A stretch of DNA of 41,375 nt, from the IMG/VR virus record IMGVR_UViG_3300041411_000403, positions 1 to 41,375 of that record. One strand, 5' to 3'. A program made the position numbers and the translations under genes. This DNA is from a virus. Below the pieces are notes generated by a model. It ran no database searches and was not told the origin of the DNA. It saw nothing but the letters and a program-made list of their open reading frames with translations. Below are positions 22,630-32,802 of this stretch, piece by piece. The first letter of the stretch is position 1; the number at the start of each line of letters is the position of its first letter.

Positions 22630-25395
22630 ATGGAAAGAAACATCGCCTACCAGTTCACTGCCGGCACGCAGGGTTTTGACCGCGCAGTAGAAAGCATCGA
22701 GCGCAACATGCGCGATGCGCGAAGCACCTTTAACCGTGAATTGAGGGCCATCAACACCGACATGGTGGGCAGCCAGACCCAGATCAGTCGATTGGGCGCC
22801 GCGGCCAATGATGCCTTCGGCTTTGTCGGGGCCAAAATCAAAGGCGACCTGCTGGCCTTGGGTGCTTCCATGGCTGCCGTATTTTCCGCCGTTGCGATCA
22901 AGGATTTTGTCAGCGACAGCAAGGCGGCACTGCTTGAGCAGCAGTCTGCGTACCGCGGCCTCGAGGCGGTGGCCAACCATGCGGGTGTGGGCATTGGTCG
23001 GGCAATGGAGGAGGCCCAGAAGCTGTCCGCCGATGGTTTGATCAATGTTAGTGATGCAGCTAAGTCCCTGCAGAACCTGTTGAGTCGGGGTTACAACGTT
23101 GATCAGGCGGTGTTGGTGATCAACCGTTTGAAGGACGCTGCCGCCTTTAACCGACAGGCCAACCTCGGTATGTCTGAGGCCGTTGTAGGCGCAACCGAGG
23201 GCCTCAAGAACGAAAACTCCGCGTTGGTCGATAACGCGGGTGTAACAAAAAACGTGGCAAAAATGTGGGAGGAGTACGCCAAAAGCATCGGCACCACCCG
23301 CGACAAACTCAGCGACTCACAAAAGATACAGGCCGAGTACACCGGTATTCTCAAGGAAACCGAAGCGCAAGTCGGCAACGCCACCAAAGCCTCGCAAGGG
23401 TTGACGGGCAGCCAGGCTGAGCTGGACACCAAGAGCAACGAACTCAAGGTCACCCTCGGTACCATTTTGGAACCGGCATTCATCAGTTTGAACAAGCGCT
23501 TGGCCGAGACGGCGAGCTGGTTTAACGGCGTCTTGAAAGGCCTCACCGGGACCGGCGTCACCGTTGATGAAGTCGCCGGCAACGTCAAACGCCTTGAGGC
23601 GATGTTGGCGAAGCTGGATAACAAAGGTTCCCGGGGTGGTGGCGGCAAGGCGCAGCTGGAAGGCTCGCTGCAGGAAGAACGTTTATTATTGGAAGCCATG
23701 CAGCTGACCTCCGACAAAATCGACCAGGTCGACGCCGGCATGAAGACGCGTATGGCTCGAATCGAAGAGCAGCGACGCAAGGTCGCCGAAATGGCGGCCA
23801 CCGGCGATACCCGTCTTTCCACGCAGCAGCAGGCGCAGCAACGCCCGACCGCCTACGGCCTGGAGGTGATGCGCCTGACAAAGCTGGAAACGGCTTACGC
23901 GGCGGCTATTGAACACCGTAAAGAGTTGGAGGCCGGGAGTACTCCACCCCCTGCGGACAAGCCGGACACACCGGCAGGTGGGGGCGCCTCCAAGTCGCGG
24001 GTCAGTCAGTGGGCTGAAGTACTCGACGCGCAGAAGGTGGCGCACACCCAGCAGCAGGCTGAGCAGGGGACGTTCCAGCAGTTCTCGCTGCAAAAAGAAG
24101 TCGACTATTGGCAGGCGGTGCTGCAGCGCACTGACCTCAGTGCGGCCGAGCGGTTGAGCGTCCAGCGCAACTACCTGGGTGCGCTGACCAATTTGCGCAA
24201 GCAGGACGAAGGTTCAGCGTTTGCAGATCTGCAGGCCCAGGCCCAGATGTTCCGCAACAACATGGACGCCCGCTTGCAGATCGCCCAGCAAGTGCTCGAT
24301 CGCAGTCGGCAGTTGTACGGGCAGGACAGCGAGGAGTATCGCCAGGCGGCCTCTGAAGTGGTCGCGATCGAGCGTGAGAAACAACAGCAGATCACCAACA
24401 TGAAGCAGCAACAGTTGGCGGCCGATCAGCAGGCTCGGCTCACGGAGATTTCGCACGCCGAACAGATGGCTCAACTAGACCTTCAGGCGAACCTGATCAC
24501 CCAGGGGCAATTGCTGCAGTCGCAGGCCGAGTTTGAGCAACAGCGTTACGCGATCGAAGCGGCGGCCCTGGCCCAGCGCAAGCAGTTGCTGGAGCAGGAT
24601 CCGGATCGCAATCCGGTCGCCCTGCAGCAGGTGCAACAGCAGATCCTTGCGCTCGAGCAAACCCATCGCAACAGCCTGGCGGTCATCGGCCGTCAGCAAA
24701 CGATGGAGTCCCAGAACAACTGGACCGGAATGGTGGGCAGCGTGCGTTCCAGCTGGACCAGCGGCCTGAACGGCATCTTGACCGGCACCATGTCCACCCA
24801 GGGCTTGCTCAACGGGATTTTTGGCAGCATCGGTAGCGCGTTTATCGAGAACATGGTCACCGCCCCGTTGATGGCCTGGATGTTCGGTGAAACAGCCAAA
24901 ACCGGTGCAACGGTTGCCGGTGTTGGGGTGCGTACCGCGGCCGAGGCGGGCGGCGCTGCCATGTCCGTGGCGATCTGGGGCGCGGCCAGCATCAAGAACA
25001 TCATGGCCAGCGCCTGGCAGGCCATGGCCGGTGCGTTTGCGGCCATGACTGCGATTCCCATCATTGGTCCAGCGTTGGGTGTGGCGGCGGCCGGTGCCGC
25101 CGGTGCGTTCGTCTTCGGGCTGGTGAAAAACGTGGCCTCAGCCGAGGGCGGCTATGACATTCCCGCCGGTACCAACCCCCTGACTCAGCTTCACGAACAA
25201 GAAATGGTCCTGCCCAAACAGTACGCCAACGTCATCCGCCAGGCGGCGAACGGCGAAGGTCAATTGGGTGGCGGCGGTGTTTATCACTACAACGATCACA
25301 GTGGCCGGCTCACCCCGGCGGATATCCGGCGCAATGCCCGGGTGTTTGCCGAGGAAATGCAAAAACTGCGACGCAACGGCGCCATCAAAGCGTGA
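22630..25395 (+). CDS. Tail tape measure protein
   Basis: A 921-residue protein that sets tail length. The first 300 residues are helical with repeated Ala-rich segments (YQFTAGTQGFDRAVESIERN). The middle is Gln-rich coiled coil, with AEQMAQLDLQANLITQGQLL and QQQILALEQTHRNSL. Residues 715-850 contain hydrophobic Gly/Ala-rich stretches (GMVGSVRSSWTSGLNGILTG and AVAAFVFGL-like membrane-prone segments), thought to enter the host membrane. The C-terminus, with YDIPAGTNPLTQLHEQEMVL, is the typical tail-tip-binding end. A TGAGGTG site precedes the ATG. Confidence 0.92.
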   Translation: MERNIAYQFTAGTQGFDRAVESIERNMRDARSTFNRELRAINTDMVGSQTQISRLGAAANDAFGFVGAKIKGDLLALGASMAAVFSAVAIKDFVSDSKAALLEQQSAYRGLEAVANHAGVGIGRAMEEAQKLSADGLINVSDAAKSLQNLLSRGYNVDQAVLVINRLKDAAAFNRQANLGMSEAVVGATEGLKNENSALVDNAGVTKNVAKMWEEYAKSIGTTRDKLSDSQKIQAEYTGILKETEAQVGNATKASQGLTGSQAELDTKSNELKVTLGTILEPAFISLNKRLAETASWFNGVLKGLTGTGVTVDEVAGNVKRLEAMLAKLDNKGSRGGGGKAQLEGSLQEERLLLEAMQLTSDKIDQVDAGMKTRMARIEEQRRKVAEMAATGDTRLSTQQQAQQRPTAYGLEVMRLTKLETAYAAAIEHRKELEAGSTPPPADKPDTPAGGGASKSRVSQWAEVLDAQKVAHTQQQAEQGTFQQFSLQKEVDYWQAVLQRTDLSAAERLSVQRNYLGALTNLRKQDEGSAFADLQAQAQMFRNNMDARLQIAQQVLDRSRQLYGQDSEEYRQAASEVVAIEREKQQQITNMKQQQLAADQQARLTEISHAEQMAQLDLQANLITQGQLLQSQAEFEQQRYAIEAAALAQRKQLLEQDPDRNPVALQQVQQQILALEQTHRNSLAVIGRQQTMESQNNWTGMVGSVRSSWTSGLNGILTGTMSTQGLLNGIFGSIGSAFIENMVTAPLMAWMFGETAKTGATVAGVGVRTAAEAGGAAMSVAIWGAASIKNIMASAWQAMAGAFAAMTAIPIIGPALGVAAAGAAGAFVFGLVKNVASAEGGYDIPAGTNPLTQLHEQEMVLPKQYANVIRQAANGEGQLGGGGVYHYNDHSGRLTPADIRRNARVFAEEMQKLRRNGAIKA

Positions 25396-25404
25396 GGAGG
25401 AATC

Positions 25405-26055
25405 ATGGCGTTAGGTCCTTTCTGGCCACCGCGCTGGATCGCCGGATATCCGGATCGAGGCGTGATGGCTGAAGGGGTTTTGCCGCGCATGCCGGGGCAG
25501 ACCTTGCTCTCTAAAAAAGCCCCCGAATGGAGCACCGGGGTGCAGAAGTCAGTCAGCGGGCGCCGCCGGACGACGGCCTATTACTCGGCACCGCTTTGGT
25601 CTTTTCAGATCAGTTACAACGCGGTGCGTAAGCGTCCAGGACTGGATGAATACACCCGGCTGATGGACTTCTTCAACCGGCGAAAAGGTCAGTTTGGCGA
25701 GTTCCTGTATTTCGACCGTTCCGATCACCTGGTGACGAATCACCGCTTCGGTACCGGGGATGGCACGACCACCACCTTTCAGCTGTCCCGCGCCATTGGC
25801 AGCTGGGTAGAGCCGGTGTACGGCATCGTCAATATCGATGCTCTTCGGGTGAGCGGCATTCCCATCACCGCGTTCACCATCGATGAAATCGGGCGCGTCA
25901 CCTTCGATGTTCCACCCCCGGGTGGTGCTTCGCTGGTCTGGAGTGGAGCGTTCTTCTTTCGCTGTGCGTTTGATGGGGATTCGCTGGATAGCGCTCAACC
26001 GTTCCGGATGATCTGGGAAATGAAAAACATCGCCTTTACGAGTATCAAGCCATGA
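25405..26055 (+). CDS. Distal tail protein (DUF2460)
   Basis: A 216-residue protein of the DUF2460 type: TGVQKSVSGRRRTTAYYSAP, LDEYTRLMDFFNRRKGQFGE, FLYFDRSDHLVTNHRFGTGD, and a C-terminal PFRMIWEMKNIAF. These proteins follow the tape measure gene and form the ring where tube meets tip, as in gene transfer agents and many Pseudomonas siphophages. AGGAGG lies upstream. The stop overlaps the next gene by ATGA. Confidence 0.9.
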   Translation: MALGPFWPPRWIAGYPDRGVMAEGVLPRMPGQTLLSKKAPEWSTGVQKSVSGRRRTTAYYSAPLWSFQISYNAVRKRPGLDEYTRLMDFFNRRKGQFGEFLYFDRSDHLVTNHRFGTGDGTTTTFQLSRAIGSWVEPVYGIVNIDALRVSGIPITAFTIDEIGRVTFDVPPPGGASLVWSGAFFFRCAFDGDSLDSAQPFRMIWEMKNIAFTSIKP

Positions 26056-26912
26056 TCGATGCCTCTCCCGCGTTAAAGGAATTTCTGGCTACGGCGCGCA
26101 GTTTTGTCATGGCTGATCTGTACACGATCACCCTGGCCAGTGGGCAGGTGCTGCGCTACACCGATGCCGGTGTGCAAATTTACTACGGCGGTCAGAACTA
26201 CTCAGCCAGCGGCCCGCTGATTAAACGCTCGGGCGTGCGCGCCGTCCGTGGCATCGAGGTCAATACCTTGAGTGTCACGTTCTCGGCCGGACTGGAAGAC
26301 ACGGTGCTTGGCGAATCCGTGCTGCCGTTCATTGCCGGCGGCGGGTTTGATGGCGCTTCACTGATGCTGGCCCGCGCGTTTATGCGTGACTGGCAAACGC
26401 CAGTGATCGGCGCCGTCACGCGGTTTATCGGGCGTGTGGCCGAGGTTGATCCGGCTGATCGACAGCAGGCCACGGTGGCGGTGAAGTCGCCGATGGAACT
26501 GCTCGACACTAAGGTGCCGAAAGGGGTCTATCAGCCGTCCTGTCTGCGCACCGTGTACAGCAGTGATTGCGGCGTCAACCGGGCGCTGTTTGAAACTGCC
26601 GGCGTAGTGCGCTCGGGCAGCACGGGGCTGCGCCTGCAGAGTAATGTCACCGCCGATCAAGGCTGGTTTGACCAGGGCGTGATCCGTTTTGTTAACGGCG
26701 CCAATGCGGGCGTAGCCCGAACGGTGCGGCGCTTCACCGGTGATGGCGTCGTTACCTTGATCCTCGGATTGCCGGCCGAACCGAAGACCGGTGACCAGTT
26801 CCTGATTTACCCAGGCTGTCCGCGCACCCTGGAAGCCTGCACGACGAAATTCGGCAACCGGGCACGGTACCGGGGCATGCCGTTCATTCCCGTGGCGGAG
26901 ACCTCGGTATGA
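26052..26912 (+). CDS. Tail hub protein (DUF2163 with C-terminal BR0599-like domain)
   Basis: A 286-residue protein: SPALKEFLATARSFVMADLY, the DUF2163 front, then LEVDPADRQQATVAVK-like text as GRVAEVDPADRQQATVAVKS, and a C-terminal part with LRTVYSSDCGVNR and CPRTLEACTTKFGNRARYRG, whose cysteines are typical of the BR0599 family. It would form part of the tail tip hub with its neighbours. It overlaps both flanking genes by four bases. Confidence 0.88.
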   Translation: MIDASPALKEFLATARSFVMADLYTITLASGQVLRYTDAGVQIYYGGQNYSASGPLIKRSGVRAVRGIEVNTLSVTFSAGLEDTVLGESVLPFIAGGGFDGASLMLARAFMRDWQTPVIGAVTRFIGRVAEVDPADRQQATVAVKSPMELLDTKVPKGVYQPSCLRTVYSSDCGVNRALFETAGVVRSGSTGLRLQSNVTADQGWFDQGVIRFVNGANAGVARTVRRFTGDGVVTLILGLPAEPKTGDQFLIYPGCPRTLEACTTKFGNRARYRGMPFIPVAETSV

Positions 26913-27367
26913 ATGCTCTGGAAGCAGGGCAGCGCGAGTGCGTCATCGCCGAGGCCCGTCGTTGGCTCAACACCCCGTATCAACACCGGCAGCACCTGAG
27001 GGGTGTCGGTGTCGACTGTGCCTGGTTGCTGATCGAGGTGTACTTCATTGCGGGGCTGATGCCGATGATCGATCCAGGAGCTTATGCCCAGGACTGGCAT
27101 CTGCATCGAAGCGAAGAGCGTTATCTGCACTGGCTGGAGTTGTACGGGCAGCAGATCGAGACGCCGCAGCCCGGGGATGTAGCGGTGTGGCAGTTCGGCC
27201 GGACCTTCAGCCACGGGGCGATTGTGGTGAATGAACATCAGGTCATCCATGCCTACCGGGATATCGGCGTCGAGTTGGCCGACAGGCGCGAAGAGCACTT
27301 GGCCAGCCGCCCAGTTCGCTATTACACATTGAACAATTACGGGGTGAAGGATGGGAGGCAGCAGTAG
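26909..27367 (+). CDS. NlpC/P60 tail-tip peptidase
   Basis: A 152-residue NlpC/P60 cysteine peptidase. C37 in GVGVDCAWLL is the nucleophile and H102 in FSHGAIVV the base, with the third polar residue probably H110. The preceding WLNTPYQHR is also characteristic. It likely cuts peptidoglycan peptides during DNA entry, as part of the tail tip. It overlaps the DUF2163 gene by ATGA and the tip protein gene by 17 bases. Confidence 0.9.
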   Translation: MNALEAGQRECVIAEARRWLNTPYQHRQHLRGVGVDCAWLLIEVYFIAGLMPMIDPGAYAQDWHLHRSEERYLHWLELYGQQIETPQPGDVAVWQFGRTFSHGAIVVNEHQVIHAYRDIGVELADRREEHLASRPVRYYTLNNYGVKDGRQQ

Positions 27368-29888
27368 CACCATCTCCAACAGCGCAACGCGGATCAATGC
27401 GCTGCAGGTCCAAAGCAGCGCCAGTGGCAAGCCGATCGCGTGGATCGCAGGGCGCAATCGCATCAGCCCCAACCTGATCTACTACACCGATTTTGAATCC
27501 GTCGCCAAAACCAAAAAGACCAAGTCCGGTGGCAAGGGCGGTGGTGGCGCCACACAAAAAGACACCACCTACACCTACTATGCCGCGTTGATCCTGGCCA
27601 TCGGCCGGGGGCGTTTAGGGGCTGTGCACCGGGTCTTCCGGGATAAAGAAGTATTCGCGGAGAAGGTGGTGGAGGGCGTGGTCAAATCCGCGCTGTCGCA
27701 GGTCGGATTCAGTTACAAGCGCGGTACCTCGATTCAGGACGTTTGGGGTTTTCTTGAAACCAAACATCCCGACCAGGCGATCGCTTACTCCGACACTGCC
27801 TACGTGTATGCCCCCCGGTATCGCCTAAATGACAGTGCCGGCGTACAGAATCACACCTTCGAGGTCGACGGGCCTTATCAGGTACCCGGTCTGCCAGATG
27901 CCAACCCCGGAGCGTTCCTGCCCGGCTTGCTCCTGGACCCGTTGGACGGCATCGGCTTCGACCCCAGCTGGATTGCGGATCTGAGCAGTTACCGTGATTA
28001 CTGCCTGGCGGAAAACCTGCTGCTGAGCCCGGTGCTTGATGAGCAGGCGCCCGCCAGCGAAGCGATCGCGCGCTGGCTGCTGCTGACCAACAGCGAGATC
28101 TTCTGGTCGGCTGGGCAGTTGAAGGTGGTTCCTTTTGGCGATCAGGTGGTGACCGGCAACGGTGTCACCTGGTACCCGGACACTACGCCGGTTGCGCATT
28201 TGACCGACGACGACTTTCTCGCCGAAGAGGGCGAGCCTCCCGTACAGCTCAAGATCAAGAGTCAGGCGGACAGCTACAACGAAGTCTCGCTGGAAATCCT
28301 GGATCGAGCGCACGAATACAACACCGATGTGGTGCGTGGTGTGGATCAGGCGGCGATCGAGCAGTTTGGTTCGAGGCCAATGGACACCATGAAGGCGTAT
28401 GAGATCTGTGATGTGGCCATCGGTGCGCACGCGGCGCAGCTGCTGGTGCAGCGCAAACTCTACATCCGCAATGAGTACCAGTTTTCGCTTGGGTGGCAAC
28501 ACGTGCTGCTGGAGCCGATGGATCTGGTGACCGTGACCGAGCCCGGCCTGAAGTTGGAGCGGCGGCTGGTCCGATTGATCTCGGTCGAGGAGGACGATGA
28601 AGGCAAGCTGACGATCACCGCGGAGGATGCCTTACTGGGGGTTGGCAGCGCGCCCAACTATCCCGTGCAAAGCAAAGCCGGCTACCAGGGCAACCAGAAC
28701 GCGGCGCCGGGGCCAGTGCTGCCACCCATCATGTTCAATCCACCTGAAAGCTTGTTGCTGGGCGGTGACAATCAGATCTGGGGCGCCGTCACCGGCGCCG
28801 GTGAGAGTTGGGGAGGTTGCGAACTCTGGATCAGTGCCGATGGCGACAGCTACTGGAAGGCCGAGACCATTTATGGCGGTGCCCGCATGGGAAGGCTTAC
28901 GGCGCCTTTGACTACGGGGAGTGATCCGGACACGGCAAACACCTTATCCGTGTCGTTGTCCGAGCCTGATGAGCTGACCGCGGTCACCACGGCGGAAGCG
29001 GACAGGGGGGCGACGCTCTGTTGGGTCGACGGTGAGCTGATCAGTTATCGGGACGCCACGTTGACCGGCATCGGTGCGTACAACCTGCAGTATCTGCGAC
29101 GCGGCCGGCTCAGTTCGCCGGCGGTCAGCCATCCGGCGGGTGCACCCTTTGTTCGCCTGGATGATGCGGTCTGGAAGTACAGCTACACCCCAGACCAAAT
29201 CGGCAAGACGGTGTGGGTCAAATTTCGCTCGTTCAACGTGTTCGGGCGTGCGCTGGAGGACCTGGCCGATGTGGCGGCCTACAGCGTCCTGCTGTCGCCG
29301 GCGCGGGTCGTGCCCGGTGCCGCGCAGAACCTGCAGTTGGTCGGCGCCTTTGAGGCGCCGTATTTCACCGTCAGTTGGGCGCCCGGGGCTCGGGCTGAAG
29401 AGCATGTGGTGCGGGTTCGAAATGCCAGCAGCAATGCCTTGCTGCGTGAGGTGATAACCACCAGCACGACCTTTACCTATCAACGCGACGATGCCTTGGT
29501 AGACGGCGCCCTGGTGCGCAGTTACCGCGTCGAAGTCGTCGAGCGGAATGCCGCTGGCAGCGCCCCGGTGGCGACGTTGCTGGTCACCAACAGTGCGCCC
29601 CCCGCGGTTGCCGGTACCGCTGCGACGGTCAGCGGTACCACCGCCAATGTCAGCTGCACTGCCAGCATTGCTACCGATGCGGCAGGGTACCTGTACGTGT
29701 ATTCGCTGACCGCGGACTTCGATCCAACTATCACTGGCAGCGTGGGCTACCAGGGCGCCTCGCGTACTGGCCAGATCACAGGCCTGACTACCGGGCAAAC
29801 GTACTTCCTGCGCGCTGCTGCCTATGACACCTGGAGCAGCACCCGCTCCCAGCTCAACTTCGCCCCGGCGATCACCTTCAACACCTGA
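27351..29888 (+). CDS. Tail tip / host specificity protein (gpJ-like)
   Basis: An 845-residue central tail tip protein. The N-terminus (SATRINALQVQSSASGKPIA) and an early Lys-rich loop with GGKGGGGATQKDTTYTYYAA are typical of phage tail-tip (Phage-tail_3/gpJ) proteins. A hub core follows to about residue 430, then an MSF-like beta domain, then two fibronectin-like repeats near 650-840. The very Ser/Thr-rich C-terminus (STTFTYQRDD and later) ends with a strand. It likely determines receptor contact together with the downstream spike. Confidence 0.85.
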   Translation: MGGSSSTISNSATRINALQVQSSASGKPIAWIAGRNRISPNLIYYTDFESVAKTKKTKSGGKGGGGATQKDTTYTYYAALILAIGRGRLGAVHRVFRDKEVFAEKVVEGVVKSALSQVGFSYKRGTSIQDVWGFLETKHPDQAIAYSDTAYVYAPRYRLNDSAGVQNHTFEVDGPYQVPGLPDANPGAFLPGLLLDPLDGIGFDPSWIADLSSYRDYCLAENLLLSPVLDEQAPASEAIARWLLLTNSEIFWSAGQLKVVPFGDQVVTGNGVTWYPDTTPVAHLTDDDFLAEEGEPPVQLKIKSQADSYNEVSLEILDRAHEYNTDVVRGVDQAAIEQFGSRPMDTMKAYEICDVAIGAHAAQLLVQRKLYIRNEYQFSLGWQHVLLEPMDLVTVTEPGLKLERRLVRLISVEEDDEGKLTITAEDALLGVGSAPNYPVQSKAGYQGNQNAAPGPVLPPIMFNPPESLLLGGDNQIWGAVTGAGESWGGCELWISADGDSYWKAETIYGGARMGRLTAPLTTGSDPDTANTLSVSLSEPDELTAVTTAEADRGATLCWVDGELISYRDATLTGIGAYNLQYLRRGRLSSPAVSHPAGAPFVRLDDAVWKYSYTPDQIGKTVWVKFRSFNVFGRALEDLADVAAYSVLLSPARVVPGAAQNLQLVGAFEAPYFTVSWAPGARAEEHVVRVRNASSNALLREVITTSTTFTYQRDDALVDGALVRSYRVEVVERNAAGSAPVATLLVTNSAPPAVAGTAATVSGTTANVSCTASIATDAAGYLYVYSLTADFDPTITGSVGYQGASRTGQITGLTTGQTYFLRAAAYDTWSSTRSQLNFAPAITFNT

Positions 29889-29899
29889 TAGGACTCAAT

Positions 29900-31990
29900 A
29901 TGCAACCCATCCAATTCTTCGCCGCGAGGGCCGAGGACGGCGCTCTGCTGCCCGGTGCCACGGTGGACGTGTTCGTGAGCGGAACCAGCGTGCGCGCCGA
30001 GGTGTTCGCTAAAGCCGATCTGGCCAACACCATTGCCAATCCGCTGACCTCCGACGGCAACGCCCGTGTGTTCTTTTATACGCGTGAGCCTCGCATCGAC
30101 ATCCGCATTCGTCGTGGTGGTTATGTCGCGCCCATGATGGAAGGAATCGTCACCGTTGACCCGCAGGATGCGCTGTTGGCGGCTCAAGCGGCAGTGGTCC
30201 GTGCCGAGATTGCCGCTGACGCCGCGCAGCAGGTCGCGCAGATCAAGCCCGATGTAGCAACCGGCTTGCTCGAAACCGCAGAAGGCAAATATTTCTGTGT
30301 CATCTCGCCGGGTGTTGAAGAGTTTCTGATCCTCTACCGCAAGGTGGCCGGGATCGCGGTAGAGATGAAGCGAACGCCGTCGGCTACTGCCATTACCGCG
30401 GTGCGCGAGATCATTGACACCTACAACGGTGGAGATGGCAGCGTGGCGCTGTCGTTTCTCGATGCAAACCGTTTCACGTTGCTCAAGCTGTTGGTAGATG
30501 GTTCGCTCGATATGATGGGCGCCAAGCTGCGCAGCGCCGGCAATGGCCTGGAGCTTATAGACGCCAACAGTTTCCTGTCGGTCCGCCTGGGCGCCGCTGG
30601 CAGCAATATCAATGGCCTGATAACGCAAACCACAGACGTTCCTGGGGTCGAGTTCATCGATGACCATCGGTTCATTGTGGGCCGGCTGGGCAATGACAGG
30701 GCGTTCTTTGGTCAGCAGGGAGCTCAGGCACCGACGCTGCCGCTGCCGGCCGTCATCCAGTTGAATCAGCAGCAGCGAACCGATATCAAGCAGGTGATCG
30801 AATACGGCCAGTCGCTGAGTCGAGGTGTTCAAGCTTTTCCGGCCATTTCGCTGGCTCAGCCGTATCAGAACATCATGCTGGCCAGTGGCGTTAAGGTCCG
30901 ATCTTTCGAGCCGGCCTATGATGCGTCCGCTTTCGCGCCCCTGGTCGAAATGACTGCCGGTACCGAAGGGGAGACGCCAGTGACCGGGATGTGCAATGGC
31001 GTCACGCGGCGAGCGGTAGAGAATGGCGAAGCTGCAACGAACTGGGTGATGGCGGGTATGGCGCCTGGGCGATCGGGCGCACCGGTGGAGCGCCTGTCAC
31101 CTGCGCCTATGGGAAACGGCGACTATGAGGCGGCTATCAAGTCGATCACTGATTGCAAAAGACTCGCGGACGCTCAGGGCAAATCATATTCGGTTTGGGC
31201 TTATTCCTGGACTCAGGGGGAAAGCAACTATCTGACCGATTTTGAACGGTCGCCTTACCAGTACATGCAGTACCAGCTCGCGCTGTTCGACAAGATGACG
31301 GATGACGTTGTGGCAGTGACCGGGCAGAAGTTCAGGCCGTATCTTTTCTCGTACCAGGTGGGTGCGCACCGCAAGTACGGGCGCGACGCAATGCCCATTG
31401 CGTTGACGCAGTGGCGAGTCAGTCGCGAGAGAGACGATGTAGTGATCGCGGTGCCGGTCTACATGTTTCCAGTGGCGGCCGATAATTTGCACCTGACCAA
31501 TGAAGGGAGTTGGTTGCTGGGCGAATACAAAAGCCGAGCGCTGTACGAAACGATGATCAAGCGTACCGGCAAGTGGCGACCCCTGGAGCCTGTCGCCGTG
31601 GAATGGACGGATTCCTATGTTGACGTTCGTTTCCATGTCCCGCGCGGGGAGCTGGTATTGGACGCAGCGTTGACGGCCCTGACCCGAAACTTCGGGTTCG
31701 ATATTCGAGAGGGCGGTGCGGTGGTCGCGGATCTGATCACCGGCGTTACCGTCCATGCCCCGGACACCGTTCGCATTTCCTTATTGCGTCCTGCAGCAGA
31801 GGATGCCTTGTTGACCTATGCGCGTGGCCGGGTGGGCGATTTCTCGCATTCTGGTCCGGTCACCGGCGCACGGGGCAACTTGCGGGACACGCATGGCCTC
31901 TACGACACAGCTGTTTCTCCGCTGGGCAATACCTTTGCCCTGCATAACCCCTGCGTGATGTTTGAGTACAACCGCAAAACTGGTTTCTAA
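29900..31990 (+). CDS. Tail spike with SGNH/sialate-esterase-like domain
   Basis: A 696-residue protein. The N-terminal 110 residues (MQPIQFFAARAEDGALLPGA onwards, including IDIRIRRGGY) form a virion-attachment domain seen in Pseudomonas prophage spikes. Residues 285-560 have SGNH-hydrolase blocks: S305 in EYGQSLSRG, WTQGESNY near 437-444, and the D-N-L-H pair near 527-530. It probably removes acetyl groups from a surface polysaccharide or sialate-like sugar during adsorption; the substrate is not visible. A beta-rich C-terminus follows. A GGA-type ribosome site precedes ATG 29900. Confidence 0.82.
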   Translation: MQPIQFFAARAEDGALLPGATVDVFVSGTSVRAEVFAKADLANTIANPLTSDGNARVFFYTREPRIDIRIRRGGYVAPMMEGIVTVDPQDALLAAQAAVVRAEIAADAAQQVAQIKPDVATGLLETAEGKYFCVISPGVEEFLILYRKVAGIAVEMKRTPSATAITAVREIIDTYNGGDGSVALSFLDANRFTLLKLLVDGSLDMMGAKLRSAGNGLELIDANSFLSVRLGAAGSNINGLITQTTDVPGVEFIDDHRFIVGRLGNDRAFFGQQGAQAPTLPLPAVIQLNQQQRTDIKQVIEYGQSLSRGVQAFPAISLAQPYQNIMLASGVKVRSFEPAYDASAFAPLVEMTAGTEGETPVTGMCNGVTRRAVENGEAATNWVMAGMAPGRSGAPVERLSPAPMGNGDYEAAIKSITDCKRLADAQGKSYSVWAYSWTQGESNYLTDFERSPYQYMQYQLALFDKMTDDVVAVTGQKFRPYLFSYQVGAHRKYGRDAMPIALTQWRVSRERDDVVIAVPVYMFPVAADNLHLTNEGSWLLGEYKSRALYETMIKRTGKWRPLEPVAVEWTDSYVDVRFHVPRGELVLDAALTALTRNFGFDIREGGAVVADLITGVTVHAPDTVRISLLRPAAEDALLTYARGRVGDFSHSGPVTGARGNLRDTHGLYDTAVSPLGNTFALHNPCVMFEYNRKTGF

Positions 31991-32004
31991 AAGAGGATTT
32001 ATCA

Positions 32005-32745
32005 ATGGGTGTTCAAGTGGTGGCAAAAGGCGTCAACGCCGAGGATTACGCAGTGGAGTACGCGGCGCCTGTTCGTCGGGGTCTTGAGGGGATCTTCTTT
32101 ACCAACACGTCGCTGGAGAAGTGCGCACACAACTACGCGCCGGGTAAGAAAAGCGGTTCGGTTGTTGGCGCACCTTCCGTCAATAGTCAGTACATGTCGG
32201 GACGATCGTCGGTCAACTATGTGCAGACCGATATTGTTGAAACTGAAGAAATGACCTTTTTCATTATCGCCCGTGCTCTCAATCTTCCATCAGGAAACCC
32301 AATTCCCGCCGCAGACCAAGTGATCCTACTGGGTAACTACCTGGCTGGGCCCTGGTCCGGGGTTGTCATGTGGTGCGGTACTTCCACGTCGCTTTCCACT
32401 AATGCGGGATACGGTGTGGATGAGGCCAGCAACGCCAACCTGGGGGCTGGTGTAACACCCAACGACGACACCAAGTGGGGACTGTACTGTGGTCGGGTTA
32501 AGACCAGCGGCCCCGATACCAAAAACTTCACCAACGGTCTCACCTTCGCACGAGTCGCGACGGACCCACGCCGAGTCAGTACCGGTCGCCCGTTGCGCAT
32601 TGGTTCGGGCTATCAGTCGAACCAAACGGGTACCTGGGATATGGCGGCGGCCCTGATCTACAACGTTGCGCTCAATGACGCTGAACGCGATGTGGTAGCC
32701 CAGGACCTGCGCGCCTACGCGGCACGCCGTGGCATTACCGTCTGA
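32005..32745 (+). CDS. Tail-associated lectin-like protein
   Basis: A 246-residue beta-rich protein. The order of strands (TDIVETEEMTFFIIARALNL, WSGVVMWCGTSTSLS, WDMAAALIYNVALNDAERDV) fits a concanavalin-A-like/LamG jelly roll, and the final motif with LNDAER is common at the end of phage LamG-type domains. It follows the spike gene by 14 bases with an AGAGGA ribosome site, so it probably decorates or works with the spike. It could alternatively be exported and act on cell-surface sugars; no signal peptide is visible. Confidence 0.6.
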   Translation: MGVQVVAKGVNAEDYAVEYAAPVRRGLEGIFFTNTSLEKCAHNYAPGKKSGSVVGAPSVNSQYMSGRSSVNYVQTDIVETEEMTFFIIARALNLPSGNPIPAADQVILLGNYLAGPWSGVVMWCGTSTSLSTNAGYGVDEASNANLGAGVTPNDDTKWGLYCGRVKTSGPDTKNFTNGLTFARVATDPRRVSTGRPLRIGSGYQSNQTGTWDMAAALIYNVALNDAERDVVAQDLRAYAARRGITV

Positions 32746-32768
32746 CTCTGTACTTAGTAATGCCCAGG

Positions 32769-32789
32769 CCGCCTCGAGCGGTTTTTTTT
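32769..32789 (+). terminator. Terminator after the tail operon
   Basis: CCGC (32769-32772), 5-base loop, GCGG (32778-32781), then eight Ts. The stem is short but the T-run is strong. Confidence 0.7.
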
Positions 32790-32802
32790 CGCCTGAAATT
32801 TG

